The notes below the pieces were generated by a model. It was not told the DNA's origin. It made no database searches and saw nothing but the letters and a program-made list of their open reading frames with translations. Below, one piece after another: positions 51,170-62,478 of a stretch of DNA of 64,000 nt (positions within the stretch are counted from its first letter, which is position 1; each line of letters opens with the position of its first letter). The stretch is from Ypsolopha sequella (lineage: Eukaryota > Arthropoda > Insecta > Lepidoptera > Ypsolophidae), in the NCBI GenBank assembly GCA_934047225.1, contig OW203989.1:15413977-15477976 (forward strand), written 5' to 3'. Made by a program: the position numbers and the translations under genes.

Positions 51170-51571
51170 TATAAGAGTAAATATAAAAATTCAAAGATTA
51201 GTTAACGATACTATAAAAATATTTACATACATTTAAAATTACACATTTCCGAAACTCATCGGTCCTGTTTGCCGAACTCATTATTTGTTATATACCTTAC
51301 TTTCAGATTTTATTTACATATACAATACGAATAGAAAATACTGACTTGTATATTCTATCTTCATTTTTCGAAGCAAATAATAAGGTATTATAGAATTCTA
51401 TAAATACAAATATAATTATGTCTTACTCAATAAATAAGATCAATCATTCATCTATTACATTCATATTGTTTGATCTTATTATTTATAGGTGGTAATAAAT
51501 ATATTATATTTTGCTTTTATAAGCTTTGTTTATTTATTTTGTTTATTTATTAGTATTAAAACAATTATAAA
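51170..51571. other. Unassigned intergenic sequence
   Basis: AT-rich with a weak palindrome ('aataaataagatcaa' / 'ttgatcttattattt') around 51430-51485. No gene. Confidence 0.3.
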
Positions 51572-51622
51572 AATTCTTATTCGATATATTTCGACCCTCG
51601 ATATGGGGCCGTCATCAGTCGA
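51572..51622. repeat. 'cgtcatcagtcgaatgc' hairpin-family fragment
   Basis: 'tcgatatatttcgaccctcg' and 'ggccgtcatcagtcgaatg' parallel 24645-24695. Only a fragment is present. Confidence 0.4.
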
Positions 51623-51780
51623 ATGCAAAAAAAATACTGACAGATAAGTTAGTTATGTTAATAAAAAAGTAAAAGTGACACTTGTTAACAATTTTAGTAA
51701 CTTTTTCTAAAAATATGAAAATATAAAATATAGGTTTCTCTACAGATGGTGTTGATTACTTTGATATTATCTAATTACTC

Positions 51781-51892
51781 CTGGTTTTTTGCCTGTGAGC
51801 TGTCGTCTTATTCTCCCCCGAATTTCTTCGAGAGGGTCTCCAAGTAAGATAGTGGTACCTCCACAGTCGAGCCCGGCATCAGTTCTACCAAA
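51781..51892 (-). mobile_element. RTE-like fragment (repeat R, copy 3)
   Basis: On the minus strand it reads 'gatgccgggctcgactgtgg', 'accactatcttacttgg' and 'gcctgtgagct'-type words in the order of 4605-4710. It is joined to repeat P. Confidence 0.55.
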
Positions 51893-51924
51893 GAAACATG
51901 CTGAAGGCGCCAATTTCGTTTTTC

Positions 51925-52112
51925 CGTATCGGACGGTGTCAAACGGGACCCTATTGCTAAGCCTCCGCTGTCTGTCCGTTCGTCTGTCACAGGGTTCTAC
52001 AGCTTCAGCCGTTATAGTATCAGTTGAAATTTTCACAGAAAACGTGTTACTACGGCCTCTATCGCGGCAAATAATCACCTTTTTGCACGAGTCCGACTCG
52101 CACTTAGCCACG
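51925..52112. mobile_element. Dispersed repeat P, copy 2
   Basis: 'gggaccctattgctaagcc', 'ccgctgtctgtccg', 'gttgaaattttcacag' and 'gcacgagtccgactcgc' match 25190-25470, with an internal deletion relative to that copy. Open frames of 114 codons on both strands here run through the repeats and are not genes. Confidence 0.55.
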
Positions 52113-52791
52113 TTATCTTTTCTGCTTCTATGACTATGACTTTTACAAATGTGACGTAGTCGATTATATTTCGTTGATACCTGTATTGTAAGAATATAAT
52201 TTCAACACATGCACTGTACTCAGAATTAAGGTATTTTTAGCCTTTCTTGGGTATTTTTGTTCTCCCTTCCAATACTTCTTTCGTCAGCTAATTTCCATTA
52301 TAATTAAAATGCTAGGAGCACATCGTTGGAATGATTAACATTAAACACGGGTCGGATAAATTACAATGTCAATAACTCATCAAAGCTCGTAAGAATATAG
52401 TAAATAAAGACCAGTTTTCTAATATGTGTATATTCAAAATAAGAAGATCCGAATCTTTCCCCCTTAAGGCTTATATTTTATTTATTTATTACCAGTCTAT
52501 TTCCAATAGGAACATTATCGTTTTTTGGTTTAGTTTTTATCGCAATATTTACGTTAACATGGTAAATGACATTAATAAATTTAGAAGGTACCTGTTAATA
52601 CCATATCGTGTGTCAAATAAATTCCTAAGATTACTTAATTCGAAACAGCTTTACTCCTTAGTTCATAACACGAAATTATGAAGGGGTGGCTCAGAGATCA
52701 AGTTAAATTTAAGCAAAGCTAACATATTATCAAAGTTATTTCAATAAGGTTTAAACTAAGTTATGTTGCTACTTTATAGATAAGTATGATA
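52113..52791. other. Unassigned intergenic sequence
   Basis: An 85-codon AT-rich frame at 52424-52681 has no recognisable content. Nothing else seen. Confidence 0.3.
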
Positions 52792-53057
52792 TACAACGTG
52801 TAACAGAAAGGTGTAACCATATTTGAAGAGGTTATTCAGTCAATGGTATAGAACAACTTTTACTATGGAGCCAACACTGAAATCTCAAAAAAAATATCTG
52901 CCCTTCCGTACATTTCGGCCGAGCGGCATTGCATTTTTCTATGAAACAGTAAAATGTTTTTTTCGGGGTACAGGTTTTGTTCCATAGTAAAAGTTGTTCT
53001 ATACCATTGACTGAATAAGGTCTTCAAATATGGTACACCTTTCTGTTACACGGTGTA
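52792..53057. mobile_element. Foldback MITE M, copy 2
   Basis: Same structure as 34313-34582: 'tacaacgtgtaacagaaag' at the left and its inverse at the right, with 'cagtcaatggtatagaac' in both arms and 'tacatttcggccgag' in the centre. TA flanks both ends. Confidence 0.8.
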
Positions 53058-54375
53058 TAGGACATATACCTAAATAAATATATAATAAATAAATATATAG
53101 GTGACGTTGTTCACCTTATATAATATACCGGTTTTAAATGGCCTGTACATATTTAACTGAAACCACATAATCTACTAATCTTACGTACAGAAACATGTTT
53201 TTTCCCGTCGCTATGTTTCTCTGGAAAGGTTGTTCAGTATGATCATTACAATATTTGGTTTCATTTGAAGATTAATCTATGTATGCCCTGTATAAGAAAA
53301 AACATACATACAATTAGCGCGAGAGTTAGCGCAAGCGCAAGTCAGCATTCAACTCGCACGCTAACTGTACATATATTCACGCCTGTCTCCCGGAGGGGTA
53401 GGCAGAGACTACAGGTTTCTATTGAAGAAAAAACACATTTTTGAACAGAAAAGCGCTTTATCAAGTGAAGTTCGTCATTGGACGCACACGTAGCTAGAAA
53501 ATCTGACAGACAAAATGTAAAAAACAAACGAAAATTTTAGTCACTATGCGGTTGCCTTGGGAGATGCGTGATTTTATGATAGGCAGACTTCCCATTATCT
53601 TCGAAAACACAATGTATTTTTTCAGTTCTGTGTTAAGGCTACATATGAAGTCAGATTGAGTACCTCATTTTGCATCAATCAGACCTGAACTCCTATAACA
53701 TTTCCTTTTAGTTTAAAAGTACGAGTACCAAGGACTCGCGGTCACGAAAAACCAAGATAACTCGACTTCTAGACGAAATTATTTAAACATTCTAAAATGA
53801 ATAGACGGTTAACTCATTTTTAATACAAATTTCATGGTTGTATGATTTGATGAAGGCCCTTTAACACACGAATAACATAAAATTTTGCGGCAACTTCGTA
53901 TTTTTTTTTTCTATCAAATGAACTTAAAGCTTTTGCATTTTTTTTATGAATATATCGGCCGTATAGTCTACTATCTATATTATTTTTATTAAACCGATTG
54001 AAGAATGAGAAATGGTAATTTGAAGTTGTGCATTTGATCTTGAAACCTTTCTGAAAAACGTGTTTTTCCAACGTCCACTTAGCCTTCAGTACAGCTGAAA
54101 CAGAACAAAGTATGATTGTAATGAACTAAAGCTCACATCTAACGACCTATAAAAAGCTTTAACAACATGGTCGCACGGAGACATCAAAAACGAGAGAATC
54201 ACTCAATTTGGGTTAAGGGTCCGCTATACCAAGTTTTATATAAATTAAGCCATTAAAATTCTAATGACTACCTAGATGTTCTAATGAAATAAGAAACTTG
54301 AGGGAAAGCCATTTCGTTATAGAACAACGATGACAGTGCGGTTTAAGATGTCGTTTCAAGATCTTAGCACTAATC
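53058..54375. other. Mostly unassigned; dispersed repeat fragment at 53378-53425
   Basis: 'ttcacgcctgtctcccgg' with 'ggggtaggcagagact' is a phrase I remember from lepidopteran repeats. Open frames of 61-79 codons nearby are unrecognised. Confidence 0.35.
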
Positions 54376-54985
54376 CAATAAAGCGGCGATAGCTCAGGCG
54401 GTAGAGCACTGTCCTGTCAATCTTGAGACACAGGTTCGATCCCCGGTCGGATTTGACAACCCTGCGAGTTTTTCGGAGTTTATGTGCACAGTTATTTATA
54501 TTAACTAATACCACGGGCGTAGCCAGGTTTTAGTTTCGGGGCGGGTTCAAGAAAATGAAACGACAAAAAGTGCATGAAATAGAATTAATATACAATTGTT
54601 TGCAAACGCAAAACGTTTCTAGCAGCTGCTAGCAAAAGTGGTACTTCACCTGGAAAACGTCAAAGCAGGGGTAGGGTTGTAATATTTTAAACTGTTCAGG
54701 AGGGGGAGTTTACCCCCAAAACCCCCCTCCTGGCTACGCCCATGCCTAAGACTTACCACTTGCTGAACGGTGAAAGAAAACATCGTGAGGAAACCTGCAA
54801 GCCCTAAAAAGCGTGTACTATTTGTGCTCGAAGAACGGCGATAGGGATGCGCCTATCACGTTGGGATGTAATAATCGTCAGGGAAACGCGGGTGTACCAA
54901 GTGTGGACAGCGACTTGCATTTCACAGTTCACACTCAGAACACCTCTGACAACCCCTTGGGGATTCATGTCGTGATGATATACAT
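54376..54985 (+). mobile_element. tRNA-headed SINE, copy 3, interrupted
   Basis: The head reads 'gatagctcaggcggtagag' (box A-like) and 'ggttcgatccccgg' (box B-like). The body continues with 'tttttcggagtttatgtgc', is broken at about 54510 by a nested MITE, and resumes 'acttaccacttgctgaac' to 'ggggattcatgtcgtgat'. Same family as 5395-5665 and 63490-63835. Confidence 0.8.
54511..54746. mobile_element. MITE 'gggcgtagccagg' nested in the SINE
   Basis: Ends 'cgggcgtagccaggtttt' and 'ccctcctggctacgccc' are inverted repeats and TA lies at both junctions (54509-54510, 54747-54748). C-rich right part, no ORF. Confidence 0.7.
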
Positions 54986-55283
54986 TTTTTTATGACTCGT
55001 TGTTGGCTGCACCATACACATGAAGTTTGATTCAAAGTCAGGCATTGATCATTTATTTTTGATTTTAATTTAATAAAATAAATAATATTTTGGAGCCCCC
55101 TTGAGCTTTTTATTCTGTTAAATGGTTTATAATATCCATAGATGTAGATACTAAATCTATGATAATATCAATACGTCAATATCTTGGACGAAAGTCAATA
55201 TCAAATAATTCAAATAATTGATTTTTTAAAGTAGGTACACATAATGCACTTTTTATAAGTAAATACTTATATTTGGCTATAAT
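54986..55283. other. Unassigned AT-rich sequence
   Basis: Nothing recognised. Confidence 0.3.
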
Positions 55284-55402
55284 AAGCTTTTCATTTAATT
55301 TGATACTTGTAAACACAAGAAAAGTCACAATTAAAGTATTTCCAAGATATATTTCGAAAATACTTTAATTGTGAATTATTTATCAAATTTAATGAAAAGC
55401 TT
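55284..55402. repeat. AT-rich hairpin element
   Basis: 'aagcttttcatttaatttga' pairs with 'caaatttaatgaaaagctt', and the inner 'cacaattaaagtattt' pairs with 'aatactttaattgtg'. One side has a small insertion. Confidence 0.65.
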
Positions 55403-55802
55403 TTTACAAGTCAAATTTAATCTTATAAAAATATATTTAATAGAATAATAAACGTACATAAACTAAATTAAAGGTACGTATATTTAATTTATGCAGCAAA
55501 GTATATAAAAGGTAAAATTTAATCAACCGCCTGAATTCATACTGGAGACTCGGTTAGTGATCAGGAACAAGGTTCAATGATCCCTTTTTTCGAAATCATA
55601 AATATAAAGTTTGAAGACAGCAGGAATATACGGTAATAAAAAAAATGAAATTATTTATTATCTTAGTCTACCTGTCTCATATAGTCCATTTCCTTTGAGA
55701 GGGAGTGAGAGCGCTTATAATGTTTGTAGCTGCAAAAAAAATTAATTTGTTTCCTGTAGGCCACGCGGGCGAAGCCACGGGCAGAAGCTAGTATATAAAT
55801 AA
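55403..55802. other. Unassigned; possible repeat end at 55750-55800
   Basis: 'ccacgcgggcgaagccacgg' and 'gcagaagctagta' form a phrase seen at ends of many insect repeats. No gene. Confidence 0.3.
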
Positions 55803-55915
55803 AAAAGTATAAGTTAGTTTCGAAATATACTTTGACCAACTTGTGGTCATCGTAATTCGACTGACGACGACCACAAGTTGGTCGAAATATATTTCGAAAC
55901 TAACTAATACTTTTT
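55803..55915. mobile_element. Hairpin element with 'gaccaacttgtggtc' arms
   Basis: 'aaaagtataagttagtttcg' and 'gaccaacttgtggtc' pair with 'gaccacaagttggtc' and 'cgaaactaactaatactttt'. The loop holds 'cgactgacgacg', the inverse of the phrase at 24680 and 51610. Confidence 0.7.
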
Positions 55916-56449
55916 GATTTTAATTCAAGAACTCATACTTTTATATTTTAAAGTGACCAACCGTCAATTAAAGCAAAAAACTTTTTTTTAAGATAGCTGC
56001 AGAAATTTAATTAAACCAAAAATAAATGACTGAACAGCGACTTCTTCTAGACATAAATCTAAAAGCAGTCTCTAATTGAATATTCCCTTTGCGTAATGCC
56101 TTCTTACTTTTACCCTTTAAAAGAAAATACGGAGTAAAAGAGAAACATGTAAATTTTATCGGGTTCTCGCCGCGCCCCCCGGGAGCGCACAGATTTTTTA
56201 TAAGCCAAGGTAAGAAAGAAAACTTGGCCCGCATTTTCCGCTAAAAGTTCTTCTTATATTGCAATGCTCGTCGAAAAATACTTTCGTGACTTACGTCTGG
56301 AGTTATGGAACCCGCATTTTCGTGACCCGCGGCACGGCTTCAAACTCACAAATCAGTTCAGCCGAGCGGGAATATTTCCGATTGGTCAGTGTCATGTGAC
56401 CGAGTTGCTTGACCGTTTAGAAAATATCTTCATAACATAACGTGCGGAT
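55916..56449. other. Unassigned intergenic sequence
   Basis: A 75-codon minus frame (56007-56234) includes a C/G-rich stretch but no known motif. 56290-56430 is less AT-rich. Confidence 0.3.
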
Positions 56450-58098
56450 AGGGTTGCCAACCGTACTTTAAAATAAAGTATCTTGCGTTATTTTGGGTCC
56501 CTGTACTTTATACTTTTGAATACCAATAAAGTACGTGAAAATACTTTATTTCAATATTTACATAAAATTAGACGTAAACTGAAAACAAAAACAGAGCCGT
56601 AAAGAAATGCAAGGGAAAATGTATGACTTCCTTCATTGTGGATGATATTTTTATGTTGTGCGTTTGTGTTTTTGCAAATAACACAAAAAATACAATTTCA
56701 CAAAAGGATTTGAGGATGTTAGTATGTAGTCTGGCCTTCCTAGTTCCTACCGCCCCACGGTGGGCTGAAATCGAAATTTAGTGGAATTAGCGATGCATAA
56801 AAACCAACTTTACTTTTCAGATTTTTTGTTGATACTACCGTATTCTACTAATTACGTAGATGATTTTTTTCTAATGATTTTTCTTTCTAGTACTTATATT
56901 TTCGCCAATAAACGCCTTTGTTTATTTTTTTGTATGGAGAAAAACACATTTGGTGATTTTATTCAAAAGTCTCAAAAAATCTCAACATATGGATTGAGGA
57001 TTCTAATAGTCTGTATGTTTAGCTTTCACCATACCCAAGGAGTGGCCTCGCAAATCCTCGCAACCGAGCTAAAACGTGACCAACTTAATAGTGTAGTTGT
57101 GTCCATACATTTTGTTAAGAATCATAAGTTTGTCGTAGACATTTTTGAAGATTTCTAGAAAATTGACTATGTACTCTATTCCACACCACCTAGGAGGTTG
57201 AATACTAGGCGCGTTTTTTTTATAGTGGTATCCCCAGTAGGCCTTATCCACCAATCTCAAAAAATCACTGTCTCTAACCAAGGATGGCGATAGACTAAAT
57301 TACTAATTTGTGTTGTGCTTAGAACAATTATTGTGTATGTTTATGGTACTCTATATGCTGGGGCATTGTGATTGGTCGGTGGTTGCATTATTTGCTATTC
57401 TGCTCTAACATAGCAACCCTTTGAGCCGCAATTCCAGGAATCCCACGCAGCTGCAGTATTCAACCGCCTCGTAATTAGTGTGTGAATAACAAATCAAATT
57501 CGTCATCATTGCTTTTCTAATTCTCTGAAGCAAATTATAAGAGTTTTTATATGAAATTCTTCAAAATATCATTAACAAACTTATGATTCTTAACAAAATG
57601 TATGGACTCAGCTTCAAAATTAAGTTGGTCAGAAGATTGGCTCGGTTGCGAGCATTTGCGAGGCCACTCCTTGGGTATGGTGAAAGCTAAACATACAGAC
57701 TATTAGAATCCTCAATCCATATGTTGAGATTTTTTGAGACTTTTGAATAAAATCACCAAATGTGTTTTTCTCCATACAAAAAAATAAACAAAGGCGTTTA
57801 TTGGCGAAAATATAAGTACTAGAAAGAAAAATCATTAGAAAAAAATCATCTACGTAATTAGTAGAATACGGTAGTATCAACAAAAAATCTGAAAAGTAAA
57901 GTTGGTTTTTATGCATCGCTAATTCCACTAAATTTCGATTTCAGCCCACCGTGCGCCCGCCAGCAGCTACCGTGAAATTCTTTTCAAAAAATCTTTGAAC
58001 TCCCTTGAAGAATACTTTTTTCTAAAGGACCGTACTTTTTATTTACCTTCCCTGAAATCAGATATACTTTATTTCTTCTAAAAAAAGTTGGCAACCCT
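56450..58098. mobile_element. Terminal-repeat element 'agggttgccaac', split by a Transib-like insert
   Basis: 'agggttgccaac' at 56450 and 'gttggcaaccct' at 58087-58098 are inverted, and the flanks share 'gtacttt' and 'actttatttc' words. Without the insert about 450 bp remain. No exact flanking duplication was seen. Confidence 0.55.
56756..57953. mobile_element. Transib-like non-autonomous palindromic element (1198 bp)
   Basis: The ends CACGGTGGGC and GCCCACCGTG are flanked by the exact 5-bp duplication CGCCC (56751-56755, 57954-57958), GC-rich as is typical for Transib targets. CACGGTG differs at one position from the V(D)J recombination heptamer CACAGTG. The first about 310 bp of each arm are nearly identical in inverted orientation; similarity then decays toward about 57150 and 57555. 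The centre of about 400 bp is unique. The 125- and 99-codon open frames in the two arms are mirror copies and not convincing genes. No transposase is encoded. Confidence 0.75.
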
Positions 58099-58409
58099 AC
58101 GTCCGTAGCCACTCACTGTGCTAACATATTGGTCATATTGTGCTAATGCACAAAGGCAATGACCGTGAAAGGAGCAGATGTCCATCACAGTTTTTTGCTT
58201 GGCCTTTGATTTTTTGCTCAAAAAAATGTTCAGAGATACATTTTCGGTCATGGTAATTGTCGTTCCGTAGACTCTCAGTTGAATAGACATCGTTTTTGCT
58301 TGATCCTCTTATTCTTGGCTCCCTTTGTGAGTATGTGAATGAGGCACGACTCTTTTGAATATACTCCCATTTTATATATTTATGTGGCCAACCTTTTTAT
58401 GGAAGAAGA
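58099..58409. other. Unassigned AT-rich sequence
   Basis: A 70-codon minus frame (58078-58290) overlaps the preceding element's end; nothing recognised. Confidence 0.3.
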
Positions 58410-58755
58410 AATATATATATATGTCACAGTCAAAAGTCATAACTGGTCAAAACTACTTTTGACTGCGAGAATGAGTCAGTCAAAAGTAGTTTTGACTAAG
58501 GACGTAGTGTTGACTGATATTCGCAGGCAAAATTAGTTTTTTGGATATCCCACAGCGCAGAAGAGAGCCGGTAGGTTAGGTTAGAAGATTAGGTATGGCA
58601 AGTCGCCTTCGTGGTTATTTTTTATGACAACCCAGAAATACTTTTTAATCAAAATTACTTCAGACCAATTCAGTCAAAACTAGTTTTGACTGATTTTCGC
58701 AGTCAAAACTACTTTTGACCGGCTATGAGTTTTGACTGCAACGTATATATAGATA
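58410..58755. mobile_element. Foldback element built of 'gtcaaaac' words
   Basis: The left 'cagtcaaaagtcataactgg' block pairs with the right 'ccggctatgagttttgactg' block. Between and within them the self-complementary words 'gtcaaaactacttttgac' and 'gtcaaaactagttttgac' recur at about 58453, 58482, 58674 and 58701. The unique centre contains 'gtaggttaggttag'. Short 'atatatat' runs lie at both edges. Confidence 0.7.
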
Positions 58756-59064
58756 TGTAGGTTACGATAGGAGAAGTATAAAAAAGATAACAAAATTTGC
58801 GAAATGTGTCTTTCGTGTTTATGATCGTTATGGTATAATCGATTAAAGAAAAATATCTCCGACTGAAACCTATAATCAAAGTCGTAAAGTACATTTAAGT
58901 GTGTTGCAAGTGCAAATGGGCTTAGTTGAGCTTTGTTCACTCGTGGGTAGTGGTTTGCCTTTCACTCCTTAAGAATATTGTTGTTATTTTAGTTTCATAC
59001 TTTGTGCAAGTGTTTGTAGCTAGAATAGGTTTTAATTTGTTGTATTGTATCGTTAATTTTAACT
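58756..59064. other. Unassigned sequence
   Basis: No recognisable feature; open frames of 61-86 codons on the minus strand overlap the preceding repeat. Confidence 0.3.
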
Positions 59065-59240
59065 ATTGAGACTAGTTAAGGGGCAGGTAGTCACCAACGA
59101 CCTTGAGTCGACTTGTCTCGGTACAAATATCGACAGAAACCATACTGAAATAACGTTTATATCAGTGCGCACTGCATTACGACGTGTCTCCGGGTAGCGC
59201 AAAATAGGGGAAAATAATACTTTTCTCCAGGATGCGATGG
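59065..59240 (+). mobile_element. TTAA-flanked MITE family, diverged partial copy
   Basis: 'cggtacaaatatcgacagaa', 'tgaaataacgttt', 'atcagtgcgcactgc' and 'gcaaaataggggaaaataat' follow the order of 50600-50730. Ends are not preserved. Confidence 0.5.
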
Positions 59241-61986
59241 ACGGACAAAAGTCCGCAGATGATTTTTCAATATTTTCCCTGTGCAAGAACCATACAAATA
59301 CCATAAGTGGTTTCAAAGAAATAATCAATTTTACTCAATTTTATTCAAAAACAGCTTGACTTTGAACAATATTTTCATTTCATACTTTTAACGCAAGAAT
59401 AATTTTCAGAAATCAATTTTTTTCCTCACTCTTTAAATAACACTATATATTTTTTTCATAATTTTAAACGTCTGAGAGAAATATCGTTATCTTACTGATT
59501 TTTATTTTTATTTTATTTTCGGATGACGCTGGAAGAGGTGCTTTAACTAGACGAACGAGACTTTACGACACACTACATGTGTATAATTTTGAATGGGGCA
59601 CAAAAGGTGATTGGATTACATACTTTTGAAAGTATGTATTTTACATACTCTACTCGTAATACTGAATAACTTTTCCAAAGAAAGACGTTTTGAATAAGTT
59701 TGGTCTTGATGAAACTTTGATAGCGGCATAGCGTATTTATATTTTTCTACCTTAGTAAATTTTACAACAACACAATACTAAATATATTAACAATACAATA
59801 CTGTAAAAAATATTGCACTTTTTTATCACATCAATAATTTTAAGTTTTCTTGTAACACGTTTTCGGTATTTTTTTTTTCAAAAAGTAATTTCATAAATAA
59901 ATTGGTAGCACACACGTTAAAAAACATGAAAAACAGCCTTGACATAACGTCGTCACAAATATCTAAGTTTTCTTTTTATGCAATTGATTTAAACTTTTAT
60001 GTACTCCATAGACCACAGCAACAGAGTACGTAAGCAAAATCCTATAATTAATCGGAAGCCCTGTATTTAATAGCTCGCAGGCGTGCCAACGTTCAACAAT
60101 GAACGCATGGCTTCCGGCGATAAAACAGCTGCCAGTATTGCCAACCAAACCACTGAAACATAGTACATAACATAACACACCATCAGATTATTAATAATAT
60201 GGTACGATAAATCTGATAGTTTTGGTCAGAAACACGTCAGAAATATAATATTTTCTGCGGTTAAGAATCTTTTGGCGGAAACTTTCTAAATGATCATTAT
60301 ATTTCTTGCTTATGTAATGATGTGTGTGTTTTCAAACATAAAAAGTATGTAGGTATATTCCTTCTTTTCTTCTGTTCAAATAAAGATTTGTAGAGCTAAA
60401 TAATAATAATATTTCAAATTATTTTCTGTGACTACAAATTTATTAGAAGCTAACAAACTGTTATTTTCGATGAAAGACAAAGTTTAAATTAGAATATTGA
60501 GAGTTTCAAATTACAATAAAATTTTAAGTCTCACGAGGATAGGATGTTACTGTGGATATTGTTTTAACTTTATTACTAATTAAATTGTTTATTTTGTTTT
60601 AAATGGTTATTCTTTAAAAATAATAATATTGACGTGCTTACTTCGTCGCCCCTTGTGAATAACACGTAGGAAGTTTTCATTAATGAATACGAGAGCCTAA
60701 TAAGAATTTACACTGGTAATATTAATATTCCTACAGCGTTTGTAGTACAAATTGAGAAAATAAAATTACGCGCGCTTAATTCTCACGCTTATGATCTTTA
60801 TTATAGCGACGGACGACGCAAACTAAAATAAAGAAGAAAATACAATATTTGTCAAGGTCGCGCATAAAAAACCTCTCTCGTGATGAGATGCAGCAGGGGA
60901 AAGTGCCAAAAGAAACGTCAAGCGCGCTCGTAATACAAAACATAAACCTTGCGTAAAACATTTGTGCTATGGCTTGAACAATGACATAGGAAAATTGTTG
61001 GAAAGAGTACACAACACAAGGCTCTGATATCACTCATCATCAGTAATGTGATCTGGTAACAATGAGCTTCCGCTATTCAACAGCTGTCGATTTTGAAACT
61101 ATGTTTGTTAAACGAAGCGGTTGCATAGAGCACTCAACGGTTGCTTGTTTAATCAGGATTGAGGTGAGGATGGTACTGACTACTACTGACGGAATATCAG
61201 ACAAAATATCTTGATAATCTCTTGGATACTTTGAAGCCGCTCATTAGGAGATCTTAAAGCTCTTTGAGATTCGGTATCGCGTTTTATCAAAGTTAAAAAT
61301 TTCGTATCTTCCATCTCAATAAAGAGAAAATGACGCTGAAACGACCAAACGAAGTGAAATTTGTTTACAAAATCCGTCCGAATCCGGCTGCCAATTTTTG
61401 AGGAAATGTTTCCTTCAATCTTCGGAAAGTTAGGTAAATTCTGAAGAACATAAAATGCGTAAGTGCCCCGGGCACCTCGTGCTATGGGCGGTAAAGTTTA
61501 CAAGTCAACAGGGTAAATTGGATCCCTTCGGATTTGACGACGCCTTGACGTAAACACTGGATCGTACACTCACTTGCTACAGCTTTCACACGCGCAACTT
61601 TTTGTTTCATTACAGTGTCGCATGCAACACATTTGTAAACTTGAATGGCCAACAAAAAAAGGTGCTTGTGGTACACTGCCAAAAGAAATTGAGAAATCTT
61701 TCAGCGCGGAATGAATAGTGTCGTGCCGGTTGAATAGTTTTTACTATTCCTTTCTTTCTATTGAATGCTCAGTCATAAAATTAATAATATTTCCCACATT
61801 AATAAAAAAAAACTAAACTTGAAAATATTAAAACGACACATTTTTTTACTCATTTACGAATTTTTCATATAGATATAACAGAAAACATTTAAATCAGATT
61901 TGGTGATTGTTTCCTAACAAACAGTGGCTTGTATATAAAAGCTCTCCATCACGTCTCTCTATCGGTGTTAAATATTCACCGTCATA
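59241..61986. other. Long unassigned intergenic stretch
   Basis: No gene, RNA gene or shared repeat was recognised in 2.7 kb. Minus-strand open frames at 59963-60178, 60776-61033 and 61482-61682 (66-85 codons) have mixed composition but no motif. 60840-61000 and 61320-61640 are less AT-rich and are the best places to look for missed exons. Confidence 0.3.
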
Positions 61987-62478
61987 GTCGAATACCCAAC
62001 TTGCTAGTTTCTTAAGAAGGTAACGTTGGGTTGTTTGTTCCGAGTCAATCGAATACCCAACTTGTTAACATTTAAAGAAGGTAACGTTGGGTTGTTTGTC
62101 TCGAGTCAGTCGAATACCCAACATGCTAACATTTAAAGAAGGTAACGTTGGGTCGTTTGTCTCAAGTCAGTCGAATACCCAACATGCTAACATTTTAAAA
62201 AGGTAACGTTGGGTTGTTTGTCTCGCTCGAGTCAGTCGAATATCCGACTTACTAATATTTTAAGAAGGAAACGTTGGGTTGTTTGTGTCGCGTCAGTTGA
62301 ATACTCAACGTGCTAATATTTTAAGAAGGTAACGTTGGGTTGTTTGCCTCGAGTCAGTCCAATACCGAACTTACTATTATTTTAAGAAGGTAACGTCGGG
62401 TTGTTTGTCCCAAGTCAGTTGAATACCCAACTTGCTAATATTTAAAGAAGGTATCATTGGGTTGTTTGTCTCTAGTCA
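61987..62478. repeat. 62-bp tandem satellite, eight units
   Basis: Each unit carries 'gtcgaatacccaac', then 'tgctaatattttaagaagg', then 'taacgttgggttgtttgt' and 'ctcgagtca'. 'acccaac' and 'gttgggt' within each unit are complementary, so every unit can form a stem of about 7 bp across a 30-base loop. Units differ at several positions and one is longer by four bases ('ctcgctcgag'). There are no spacers. Confidence 0.9.

Noticed and set aside
51767..52133. Two 114-codon ORFs on opposite strands
   Set aside because: Both run through the junction of repeats R and P and have no domain of their own.
56781..57928. Two near-identical 125- and 99-codon ORFs facing each other
   Set aside because: They are the mirror arms of the Transib-like palindrome. 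The peptide is hydrophobic and AT-driven with no known domain, and identity follows from arm identity.
61987..62478. Regular array resembling a CRISPR
   Set aside because: The 62-bp units follow one another directly without unique spacers, no cas genes are present and the genome is eukaryotic; it is a satellite.
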